Shown here piece after piece: positions 1-7,672 of a stretch of DNA of 64,000 nucleotides (its first letter is position 1; every line of letters starts with the position of its first letter). The translations under genes were made by a program, and so were the position numbers. Source of the DNA: Gracilimonas sediminicola (GTDB lineage Bacteria > Bacteroidota > Rhodothermia > Balneolales > Balneolaceae); contig NZ_JANDBC010000001.1 in assembly GCF_024320785.1 (NCBI RefSeq), positions 1,742,001 through 1,806,000 on the forward strand, read 5' to 3'. Under the pieces are notes generated by a model that worked only from the letters and a program-made list of their open reading frames with translations, was not told where the DNA came from and did not search any database.

Positions 1-1388
1 ATGAACAGGTTAACAAGAACTTTGATAAAGCTGCCAAATACACCCGTTTCGACAAAGGTATTTTGGCCCAGATCAAAATCTGCAATACCGTCTATCATGT
101 TACTTTCCCCGTTCGGCGAGATGACGGCTCCATCGAAGTTGTTGAGGGCTGGAGGGTAGAACACAGCCACCATAAACTGCCAACCAAAGGCGGCATCCGT
201 TACAGCCATAAAGTGGACGAAGATGAAACCATGGCCCTTGCTGCTTTAATGACGTACAAGTGTGCTATTGTTGACGTGCCTTTCGGAGGAGCCAAAGGCG
301 GTATCAAAATCAGTACCCGTGAGTATTCGGAAGACGAGCTGGAAAGAATCACACGCCGCTACACCTACGAGCTGATTAAGAAAGGATTTATTGGTCCGGG
401 AGTGGATGTGCCCGCACCGGATTACGGTACCGGCGCCCGTGAAATGGGGTGGATTTTGGACACGTATCGCCAAATGAAAGACGACTTAAATGCTGAGGCT
501 TGTGTAACCGGGAAGCCGATCCAGCAGGGTGGTATCCGCGGACGAACGGAAGCTACCGGCCGGGGTGTTTATTTCGGGATTCGCGAAGCCTGTAATAACA
601 AAGAGGACATGGAGAAAATAGGCCTCGACACCGGGGTTGAAGGAAAAACCTTTGTGGTGCAGGGTCTGGGTAACGTAGGGTATCACGCATCCAAGTACAT
701 GACCGAAGCCGGCGCCAAGTTGGTAGGTGTTGCCGAAATTGAAGGATCTATTTACGATGAAAACGGCATCGACATTGAAAAACTGATGGAATTCCGTAAA
801 GACACAGGGTCTATCATCGGCTTTGAAAATACCAAAGAGCTCAAAGATCGTGACAATGCATTAACTGCTGAATGTGATATTCTTATTCCTGCGGCTCTGG
901 AAAGCCAGATTACAGGAGATAACGCTGCGGATGTGAAGGCGAAGATCATTGCCGAGGCCGCCAACGGTCCAACCACCGCCGATGCGCACGACATCCTGAA
1001 AGAACGTGGTGCCTTAATCTTACCTGATACCTACCTGAATGCGGGTGGTGTGGTTGTTTCTTACTTCGAATGGCTGAAGGATATCCAGCATGTGCGGTAT
1101 GGACGACTAAGCAAGCGCTTTGATGAAACCAGCCTGAAGAAGATTCTGCGGGTCATTGAAAATATTTCAGACCGTGACTTTACCGACGCCGAACTGGCCG
1201 ATCTGGCTAAAGGTGCCGGTGAGTATGACCTGGTGGATTCCGGCCTGGAAGAAACCATGATCACCGCTTACGAGCAGATTGCCGAAGTTCGGGATAAGCA
1301 TAATCTGGATGATCTGAGAACGGCCGCTTTTGTGGGTGCCATTGATAAGATTGGCATCATGTACGAACAAATGGGCATTTTCCCGTGA
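1..1388 (+). CDS. NAD(P)-dependent glutamate dehydrogenase, 5' end outside window
   Basis: Glu/Leu/Phe/Val dehydrogenase family enzyme that interconverts glutamate and 2-oxoglutarate plus ammonia in the cytosol. The reading frame is open from base 3 with no start: the first visible residues (EQVNKNFDKAAKYTRF) are the normal N-terminal region of this family, so the gene begins upstream of the window. The TTG at 63 is not the real start. Family motifs are clear: KGGIRYSH with the glutamate-binding lysine, PFGGAKGGI, the GPGVDVPAPDYGTG stretch with the catalytic aspartate, and a Rossmann VVQGLGNVGYH segment for NAD(P). The length, just over 460 visible residues, is close to a full hexameric bacterial GDH. 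A symporter gene follows 26 bases later and may be co-transcribed. Glutamate rather than leucine specificity is inferred from overall resemblance; a second family member at 41952-43226 is the leucine type. Confidence 0.93.
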   Translation, partial: EQVNKNFDKAAKYTRFDKGILAQIKICNTVYHVTFPVRRDDGSIEVVEGWRVEHSHHKLPTKGGIRYSHKVDEDETMALAALMTYKCAIVDVPFGGAKGGIKISTREYSEDELERITRRYTYELIKKGFIGPGVDVPAPDYGTGAREMGWILDTYRQMKDDLNAEACVTGKPIQQGGIRGRTEATGRGVYFGIREACNNKEDMEKIGLDTGVEGKTFVVQGLGNVGYHASKYMTEAGAKLVGVAEIEGSIYDENGIDIEKLMEFRKDTGSIIGFENTKELKDRDNALTAECDILIPAALESQITGDNAADVKAKIIAEAANGPTTADAHDILKERGALILPDTYLNAGGVVVSYFEWLKDIQHVRYGRLSKRFDETSLKKILRVIENISDRDFTDAELADLAKGAGEYDLVDSGLEETMITAYEQIAEVRDKHNLDDLRTAAFVGAIDKIGIMYEQMGIFP

Positions 1389-1414
1389 TACATTGAATTT
1401 TGGAGTTTCTTCTT

Positions 1415-2908
1415 GTGGATGAACTGAATACCATATCGATTGACGGAGGCGGCTACGTATTAGCTGCTTTCATCGGCTACCTGATTATCCTGTTTGGGAT
1501 TGGAATATATTCGGCTCGCTTTTCATCTGAAGGAATTTCCGAATTCTTTATTGGCGGACGGAAAATGAACCGGCTGGTTGTGGCTCTTTCCGCTGTAGTA
1601 TCCGGTCGGAGTGCCTGGCTTTTACTCGGGGTCACGGGGATGGCTTATGCTCAGGGTGCTTCCGCTCTGTGGGCGGCCGTTGGGTACATCGTGGTAGAAT
1701 GGTTTCTGTTCATGTACTACGCCAAACGGCTCCGGCAATTTTCAGAACGCTACGATTGTATCACCGTCCCTGACTTTTTCGCCGAACGCTTTGATGATAA
1801 ATCCGGCAGCTTACGGGTCATTCTCGTCATCATCTTCCTGGTTTTTATGGTGAGCTACGTCTCCTCCCAGTTTGTGGCCGGGGGAAAAGCTTTTGCTTCC
1901 AGCTTTGGTATTACCCAAAACATGGGCGTGATTCTTTCTGCCGCCATTATTCTGTTGTACACCGTAGTAGGAGGCTTTATGGCAGTAAGCCTGACCGACA
2001 CCATCCAGGCGTTTTTCATGATTATCGCCCTTGTATTTCTGCCCATCATCGCGATTTATGATATGGGTGGGTGGAGCGTTGTTTCCGCAGAGCTGAACCT
2101 GTATGACGCCGCATTTGTCGATCCCACAGCACTCGGCTTCGGGGCTTTTATCGGGTTCATCGGTATCGGACTGGGTTCCCCGGGAAATCCCCACATCCTC
2201 TCCCGATACATGTCGATTGATGATGCCAAACAGCTTAAATATGCAGCGGTAGTTGGAACTATCTGGAATGTGTTGATGGCCGGCGGTGCCATTTTAATTG
2301 GCCTTGTTGGGCGGGCTTACTTCCCCGAAGTGGATATGCTACCGGCATCCGATACCGAAAACTTATACCCGCTTTTAGCCCAGAATCAACTTCACCCCGT
2401 ATTGTTTGGTGTGGTGATAGCCTCCATTTTTGCAGCCATTATGTCCACCGCCGACTCACAGCTTTTAGTGGCTGCTTCCAGTGTAGTCCGGGATATTTAT
2501 GATAAGCTGCTTAAGAAAGACGAAGAGATTCCGCAAAAAACACTGGTTCTCTATAGCCGCATTGTAGTTGTCTTGCTGGTTGTTGTTTCTCTGATTTTCG
2601 GGCTGGTTGCACAGAATATTGTGTTCTGGCTGGTGCTTTTTGCCTGGGCGGGATTGGGGGCTTCCATCGGTCCGACCTCTATTCTGGCTCTTTACTGGAA
2701 AAAGACCACTAAGGCAGGCGTCATAGCCGGACTTTTGACCGGAACAACCGTTACCATCGTATGGTATTTTGTGCCGGTTTTGAAGAATAACCTCTACGAA
2801 CTCATTCCGGCTTTCTTCCTGAGTCTGTTGGCAACCTGGGCTGTTAGTAAGTTCACCCAAACACCCGATAAGCTGGAAGAACATTTTGAAGAGATGACGA
2901 AAGAGTAG
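1415..2908 (+). CDS. Sodium:solute symporter (SSS family)
   Basis: Inner-membrane Na+-coupled symporter of the SSS family, related to PutP. About 497 residues with roughly 13 hydrophobic segments. The SSS signature is visible around GFMAVSLTDTIQAFFMI, and GLGSPGNPHILSRYMSI matches the conserved core loop. The frame is also open from TTG 1400, but GTG 1415 is the better start because GGAG lies at 1402-1405, nine bases before it. The gene follows glutamate dehydrogenase by 26 bases on the same strand, which suggests uptake of an amino acid such as proline or glutamate. The substrate cannot be fixed from sequence alone. The gene ends just before a long heptad repeat. Confidence 0.88.
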   Translation: MDELNTISIDGGGYVLAAFIGYLIILFGIGIYSARFSSEGISEFFIGGRKMNRLVVALSAVVSGRSAWLLLGVTGMAYAQGASALWAAVGYIVVEWFLFMYYAKRLRQFSERYDCITVPDFFAERFDDKSGSLRVILVIIFLVFMVSYVSSQFVAGGKAFASSFGITQNMGVILSAAIILLYTVVGGFMAVSLTDTIQAFFMIIALVFLPIIAIYDMGGWSVVSAELNLYDAAFVDPTALGFGAFIGFIGIGLGSPGNPHILSRYMSIDDAKQLKYAAVVGTIWNVLMAGGAILIGLVGRAYFPEVDMLPASDTENLYPLLAQNQLHPVLFGVVIASIFAAIMSTADSQLLVAASSVVRDIYDKLLKKDEEIPQKTLVLYSRIVVVLLVVVSLIFGLVAQNIVFWLVLFAWAGLGASIGPTSILALYWKKTTKAGVIAGLLTGTTVTIVWYFVPVLKNNLYELIPAFFLSLLATWAVSKFTQTPDKLEEHFEEMTKE

Positions 2909-2917
2909 GGTTTTAAA

Positions 2918-3024
2918 TTCCAAGTTCCAAGCTCCAAGCTCCAAGCTCCAAGTCCCAAGCACCAAGCACCAAATCCCAAACTCGATCTATGTTTACTGGT
3001 CACTCGTCACTCGTCATTGGTCAT
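2918..3024. repeat. Heptad-periodic intergenic repeat, locus 1
   Basis: Nine tandem 7-nt units of the form NNCCAAR occupy 2918-2980 (for example TTCCAAG, CTCCAAG, CACCAAG). After a 16-base gap, four units of the form TNGTCAY follow at 2997-3024. The two blocks differ in sequence but share the period of 7. The array lies in the gap between two convergent genes. Confidence 0.85.
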
Positions 3025-3051
3025 TAAGATTTGAAGCTTTGAATTTAAAAT

Positions 3052-3660
3052 TCAGACCTTTTTCATCTTAGGAAGGGATAGATTCCATTTTATAGATACA
3101 GTGCGGATGGTGATAATGACGGCCGTTGTAAACAGGTAATTCAGGTTTTCGGGGAGACTCAGTTCCAGTCCAAGATAAAAGATGATGGCTCCGGCCAGGC
3201 AGGCGGTTGCATAAATTTCTTTCCGGAAAATGAGCGGGACTTCCCGGCAGAGCACATCCCGTGTTACCCCGCCAACCACCGCTGATATCATCCCCATCAT
3301 CCCGGCAATGAAAGGGTTAAATCCAAAGGAAAGAGCTTTCTCCATCCCGATGATGGTGAAGAGAGCAATCCCGATGGTATCAAAAATGAAGATGGTTTTG
3401 CTGTAGTTATTCAGTCTTTTGCCCATCAGGAAAGTGAAGGGTACGGCGGCCAGTATAACCAGCGGATACGTCATGTCGGCCATCCAGGTAATGGGGTGAC
3501 TGTCGAGCAGTAAATCCCGGACGGTTCCTCCTCCAATCGCAGTTACAAAGCCCACCACCGAAGCGCCAAATACATCCATATTGATTCGGGAAGCAATCCT
3601 GATACCGCTAATGGCAAAGACGAACGTACCAATAAGGTCTAAGAGGTAGATAAGGTCCAT
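3052..3660 (-). CDS. UPF0126 / TRIC-type membrane channel protein
   Basis: A 202-residue integral membrane protein of the UPF0126 (YicG) family, which is related to trimeric intracellular cation channels. It has two repeated three-helix halves. Each half carries the glycine-rich signature, GGGTVRDLLL in the first and VVGGVTRDVL in the second. It probably sits in the inner membrane as a trimer; the transported ion is not known for most bacterial members. It is the only gene in the window with heptad repeats on both sides (2918-3024 and 3703-3751). The last residues, KMKKV, form a basic cytoplasmic tail. Confidence 0.88.
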   Translation of the reverse strand: MDLIYLLDLIGTFVFAISGIRIASRINMDVFGASVVGFVTAIGGGTVRDLLLDSHPITWMADMTYPLVILAAVPFTFLMGKRLNNYSKTIFIFDTIGIALFTIIGMEKALSFGFNPFIAGMMGMISAVVGGVTRDVLCREVPLIFRKEIYATACLAGAIIFYLGLELSLPENLNYLFTTAVIITIRTVSIKWNLSLPKMKKV

Positions 3661-3702
3661 AGGTGGTGTGGTAGATTAAGGGCGAGGAAGTTACAAGCTG
3701 CA

Positions 3703-3751
3703 AATTCCAAATTCCAAATCACAATAACCAATGACCAATGACCAATGACCA
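3703..3751. repeat. Heptad-periodic intergenic repeat, locus 2
   Basis: Seven consecutive 7-nt units: AATTCCA twice, AATCACA, ATAACCA, then ATGACCA three times. The unit sequence changes along the array while the 7-nt register is kept without slips. It lies in the gap between divergently transcribed genes (3661-3878). Apart from the repeat I see nothing else in that 218-base gap. Confidence 0.85.
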
Positions 3752-3878
3752 ACGAATTGGGATTTTGAATTTAACATCTAAATAACTAAAATGGATCAAA
3801 CTTAAATCAAGCACTGTCTATTACTTAAGGCTACCATTTCTTTCTTAAACCTTAAACTCTAATCAAATAGACAGAGCT

Positions 3879-4400
3879 ATGAATAAGTTCATTTTTAACC
3901 CTTTCCGCCTTCTTGTTCTTTTCGGTTTGGCCTTAGTGCCCAATCTTATTTTTGGACAAGCATCAACTGATATAAAGTTCAGCGTCAGCTATAAGGTTAC
4001 TGATTCAGCAGACAACGAACGGCTACAATATGCAAAGAAGCAGTTAACGAAAGCCTTTGTTGCCAAGGGCGGTACCTATAATGAGAAAGAAGGTTTTCTT
4101 TTCTTTATAGATCTTACCGAACCGGATGCCAATAATAACATTGCCCTCTCCATCTCTACCTTTTTAAAGGTGCCTGAAGAAGTGGTGAAGGCCGGGGTAA
4201 AAGAAGAAGTATTTCACAAAGCTGTAGCCTCCGACAGTCCAAAACCTGCCAGTGACGACGGCAGAGAAATACGGGCGTACATAAACGAAGAATACATGCG
4301 CCAGTTTACCATGATTCAAGACAGTCATCTCGAAATTATTAATCGAGACCAATTGCCAGAGGCTATTCAACGCTTCGTGGACGGCTTTAAGCCACTTTAA
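3879..4400 (+). CDS. Secreted protein of unknown function
   Basis: I do not recognise the family. The protein has 173 residues with a clear signal peptide: positive MNKF start, hydrophobic stretch LLVLFGLALVPNLIFG, and a likely cleavage before QASTD. The mature part of about 145 residues is soluble and charged, mostly predicted beta strand and helix without cysteines, so it is probably periplasmic. Its stop codon overlaps that of the convergent mrp gene: both use the same TTAA at 4397-4400. A start at ATG 3879 is supported by the signal peptide. Confidence 0.7.
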   Translation: MNKFIFNPFRLLVLFGLALVPNLIFGQASTDIKFSVSYKVTDSADNERLQYAKKQLTKAFVAKGGTYNEKEGFLFFIDLTEPDANNNIALSISTFLKVPEEVVKAGVKEEVFHKAVASDSPKPASDDGREIRAYINEEYMRQFTMIQDSHLEIINRDQLPEAIQRFVDGFKPL

Positions 4401-5521
4401 GGCCTGAACTTAATATCCACCTTTTTAGTCGGTGACTGCTCTTTATTCCGGAGCGCCAGCTGTTGCTGCATATTCCCGGTGGCTTCCATCAATGCGGTTG
4501 CCGCTGGGGATTCACTGTCTTCCAGCACAATGGGTTTTCCGGAGTCGCCACCTTCGCGCAAGGTTTGCTGTAGTGGTACTTCAGCCAGCACGGGTACGTT
4601 CATTTCCTGGGCCAGATGGGCAGCACCGCCTTTTCCAAAGATGTAATACTTCTTGTCCGGCATATCCGGCGGGGTGAAATAGGCCATGTTTTCGACCATC
4701 CCAAGAACGGGTACATTCACTTTCTTGAACATTGCCACCCCTTTGCGGGCATCGTCAAGGGCTACCGTTTGAGGGGTTGAAACTATCACGGCTCCGGTCA
4801 GCGGTACGGTTTGCACAATGGTAAGCTGGATATCGCCGGTTCCCGGAGGCAAGTCCAGAATCAGGTAATCAAGTTCGCCCCATTCCACATCGGTCATAAA
4901 TTGTTTAACGGCACTGGTTGCCATCGGCCCGCGCCAAACCATCGCCTGGTCAACATCTACCAAAAAGCCCATGGAAACCAGCTTGATCCCAAACTTCTCA
5001 TGCGGAACCAATTTCTTCTGCGTGGTGATGTTAGGCCGCTCATGGATGTTGAACATAGTAGGAATGCTGGGGCCATAAATATCGGTATCCATCAGTCCGA
5101 CTTTCTCTCCTTTTTTAGCCAGTGCGGCAGCAATATTCACAGCTACTGTAGATTTTCCTACCCCGCCTTTTCCGGAAGCCACGGCAATAATGTTTTTGAC
5201 GCCCGGCAGAATTTCCTGCTGTTGTTCTTGCTGCTGTCCGGGTTTGGAAGCTTCCATTTCCCGCTTTTTGGAGAGATTTACGGCTGCCTGAATATCAACA
5301 ATGGCCTCCTTGTCAACGAACTTCTGAATGGCTTCTTCACATTTCTGTGACAATTGCTTTTCCAGTCCTTCATTTTTTTCAGGAAATTCCAGCGTAAATG
5401 AAATGTATTTATCCTGAACAATCACGTCCTGAACCATATCCAGGGAAATGAGGTCGCGTTGTTCTTCGGGGTGTAAAATCTGGCTGAGTGCCGATTTAAC
5501 CTGCTCTTTATTGATAGACAT
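4397..5521 (-). CDS. mrp: Mrp/ApbC-type Fe-S cluster carrier ATPase
   Basis: A 374-residue P-loop ATPase of the Mrp/NBP35 family, which carries Fe-S clusters in the cytosol. Residues 1 to about 85 form the MIP18/DUF59-like domain, followed by a Gln/Glu-rich linker (QQQEQQQE). The deviant Walker A motif SGKGGVGKST begins near residue 116, and the switch segment LDLPPGTGD is intact. The CPxC motif that usually bridges the cluster between subunits is absent: where it is expected, after ENMAYF, the sequence reads TPPDMPDKKYYIFG. This variant seems common in FCB-group homologues as far as I recall. The gene is divergent from gcvT across a 300-base gap. Confidence 0.92.
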   Translation of the reverse strand: MSINKEQVKSALSQILHPEEQRDLISLDMVQDVIVQDKYISFTLEFPEKNEGLEKQLSQKCEEAIQKFVDKEAIVDIQAAVNLSKKREMEASKPGQQQEQQQEILPGVKNIIAVASGKGGVGKSTVAVNIAAALAKKGEKVGLMDTDIYGPSIPTMFNIHERPNITTQKKLVPHEKFGIKLVSMGFLVDVDQAMVWRGPMATSAVKQFMTDVEWGELDYLILDLPPGTGDIQLTIVQTVPLTGAVIVSTPQTVALDDARKGVAMFKKVNVPVLGMVENMAYFTPPDMPDKKYYIFGKGGAAHLAQEMNVPVLAEVPLQQTLREGGDSGKPIVLEDSESPAATALMEATGNMQQQLALRNKEQSPTKKVDIKFRP

Positions 5522-5821
5522 GTATTGCTATGTGTCTGACTTAAATATTCGTTGTTTTCTTGTATGGATGATTCGGTAATCGTAAAACATTGATTGATGA
5601 ATAATGATTAACAAATCATCCCTCAAAGATAAGGAACTTAACAGAGGGATATGAGAAACAGTTGCCGGGAAAAAATAAATCCTGATAATCTTTAAAATCT
5701 CCTATTTACAATGATGTTTGCCAATAAATCAGTAAGTTTGGCACAACGAAAATAAGCGGTACCGAAGGCTATAGCATATATCCAACAGGGTAATACGAAC
5801 AAAACTATTTCAGCTGAATTC
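5522..5821. other. Divergent promoter region between mrp and gcvT
   Basis: This 300-base AT-rich gap has no convincing ORF. On the minus strand TATCTTTG (5631-5624) exactly matches the Bacteroidota -7 box TAnnTTTG and would give mrp a leader of about 100 bases; I see no good -33 TTG. On the plus strand TAAGTTTG (5733-5740) matches the same box for gcvT. It overlaps an inverted repeat, TGCCAA (5719-5724) with TTGGCA (5738-5743), which could be an operator. Both promoter calls are pattern matches only. Confidence 0.4.
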
Positions 5822-6922
5822 ATGTCCAAAAAGACACCATTCTATTCCATTCATGAAAAAGCCGGCGCCAAGCTGGTAGATTTTGCCGGATATCAGATGC
5901 CGGTTCAATACGCAGGAATTAAAACAGAGCATGCGGCCGTTCGCGAAGCCGTCGGAATATTTGACGTTTCCCACATGGGTGAGTTCTACATCAGCGGACC
6001 CGAAGCGCTGGATTTAATTCAGAAAGTGACCGTGAACGATGCTTCCAAACTGGTGGAAGGTAAAGCGCAGTACACCTGCATGTGCTATGAAGATGGCGGT
6101 ATTGTGGACGACTTGATTGTATACAAGCTTTTTGATGATGCCGGGTTTATCGTGGTTGTAAATGCATCCAATATTGAAAAGGACCTTGAGTGGATCAACC
6201 AAAACAACACTTTTGATGCGAAAGTCCACAACCAATCGGATGATACCTGCTTGTTAGCCGTTCAGGGATCAAAATCTGTAGAGACGCTCCAAAAGCTAAC
6301 GGATTTGAATTTGAGTGACATCGGATTCTATTCCTACAAAATGGGAAGCCTTGCCGGCATGGAAAACGTTGTGTACTCCGCCACAGGTTACACCGGCGAA
6401 AAGGGGTTTGAGTTGTATTTTGATAAAAGTCATGCCGACCCCGAAAAAGTATGGAACGCCATTATGGAAGCCGGCGAAGAATTCGGCATTGAGCCCTGTG
6501 GGTTAGGTGCCCGCGATACCCTCCGCCTGGAAATGGGGTATGCGCTTTATGGTAACGACATCACCAAAGACACGCATCCACTGGAAGCCCGATTAGGCTG
6601 GGTTACGAAATTTGAGAAGGGTGATTTCAATGGAAAAGAAGCCCTTTTGAAGAAAAAAGAAGAAGGCTTAAACCGCCGGCTTGTGGGCTTTGTGGTTGAA
6701 GGTGAACGCAATATTCCACGTCAGGGCTATGAGATCCAAAACGATGCGGGAGAAGCCATTGGAGAAGTAACCAGCGGAACAATGTCGATTACATTGGGTA
6801 AAGGTATAGGGATGGGATACGTTGCTACTGACTACGCGGGAGAAGGAACAGAAATAGAGATCAGCATCCGCAGGAAGACGGCTAAAGCAACCGTTACCCG
6901 CCCACCATTCATTAAAAAATAA
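5822..6922 (+). CDS. gcvT: Glycine cleavage system T protein (aminomethyltransferase)
   Basis: A 366-residue aminomethyltransferase. It takes the aminomethyl group from the lipoylated H protein and passes the carbon to tetrahydrofolate, releasing ammonia. The N-terminal GIFDVSHMGEF, the central YSATGYTGEKGFELYF and GLGARDTLRLEMGYALYG, and the C-terminal GEVTSGTMS all match the family. The usual catalytic aspartate region (GGIVDDLIVY) is present. ATG 5822 gives a normal length. The gene is followed 12 bases later by comB. No gcvH or gcvP is in the window, so the rest of the system must be elsewhere, but the lipoate genes at 28.3-31.6 kb serve the same complex. Confidence 0.96.
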   Translation: MSKKTPFYSIHEKAGAKLVDFAGYQMPVQYAGIKTEHAAVREAVGIFDVSHMGEFYISGPEALDLIQKVTVNDASKLVEGKAQYTCMCYEDGGIVDDLIVYKLFDDAGFIVVVNASNIEKDLEWINQNNTFDAKVHNQSDDTCLLAVQGSKSVETLQKLTDLNLSDIGFYSYKMGSLAGMENVVYSATGYTGEKGFELYFDKSHADPEKVWNAIMEAGEEFGIEPCGLGARDTLRLEMGYALYGNDITKDTHPLEARLGWVTKFEKGDFNGKEALLKKKEEGLNRRLVGFVVEGERNIPRQGYEIQNDAGEAIGEVTSGTMSITLGKGIGMGYVATDYAGEGTEIEISIRRKTAKATVTRPPFIKK

Positions 6923-6934
6923 TAAAGAGAGAAT

Positions 6935-7672
6935 ATGCCAGAGATTAATTATATCGACGTTTTCTTTTCCGTTCATGCTTTTCAGGAAGAAGAGCTGCGT
7001 GGGAAAACAGCGGTTATTATAGATGTGTTAAGAGCATCATCATCCATTACCACAGCGCTGAGTAACGGGGCCAAAAAAATCATCCCCGTAGCAGATATGA
7101 GTGATGCCATGAAGATCGCCAATACGATGGATCAAAAAGATTTTTTACTGTGTGGTGAAAAAAACGGAACCAAAATTGAAGGGTATCACCTTGGCAATTC
7201 CCCGGCCGAGTATGAGCCGGAAGTTGTAAAAGGCAAAACGCTGATTTTCAACACCACAAACGGCACCAAGGCCATCAAAAAATCATCCCTTGCCAACCAG
7301 ATTTATGTAGGCACCTTCCTGAACCAGGATAGTATTTTAAATGCCCTGAAAGATCATGACGATGAAGTGGTGTTGGTCTGCTCCGGGTGGCAGGGACGGT
7401 TATCTATTGAAGATACTTTATTCGCCGGCTCTCTGCTGCATGCCATTTCCGGAGGAGAGCTGCCTGACTCGGCTAAAGACGGGGCTAAAGTAGCATTTGG
7501 TCTTTTCCAAAAATTTGGGGATGATTTAGAAGGAGCCATCAGCAAGAGCGATCATGCAAAAAGATTGGCTGAACTGGTTCCAAATGGCGATATTGAATTC
7601 TGTTGCAAAGTAAATGAATTTGATGTGCTTCCCGGCATGCGGGATGGCATCCTGACCAATTTGAATGGCTAA
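6935..7672 (+). CDS. comB: ComB-family 2-phosphosulfolactate phosphatase
   Basis: A 245-residue protein of the ComB family. In methanogens ComB dephosphorylates 2-phosphosulfolactate on the way to coenzyme M. The family motifs are present: AVIIDVLRASSSITTAL near the N terminus, the central FNTTNGTKAI, and VLVCSGWQGRLSIEDT. These supply the Mg-binding acidic residues. The gene lies 12 bases after gcvT and overlaps ftsK by 8 bases, so the three may be one transcript. No other coenzyme M or sulfolactate gene is nearby. In bacteria the enzyme may act in sulfolactate or sulfonate metabolism, but the true role here is unknown. Confidence 0.88.
   Translation: MPEINYIDVFFSVHAFQEEELRGKTAVIIDVLRASSSITTALSNGAKKIIPVADMSDAMKIANTMDQKDFLLCGEKNGTKIEGYHLGNSPAEYEPEVVKGKTLIFNTTNGTKAIKKSSLANQIYVGTFLNQDSILNALKDHDDEVVLVCSGWQGRLSIEDTLFAGSLLHAISGGELPDSAKDGAKVAFGLFQKFGDDLEGAISKSDHAKRLAELVPNGDIEFCCKVNEFDVLPGMRDGILTNLNG

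Noticed and set aside
2465-3003. Minus-strand ORFs with Leu/Gly/Trp-rich repeats
   Set aside because: The repetitive protein text (LGAWSLELG) is only the heptad array read in frame, fused to sequence opposite the symporter gene.
2918-3024. Possible CRISPR array
   Set aside because: Units are 7 nt without spacers, and no cas gene is in the window.
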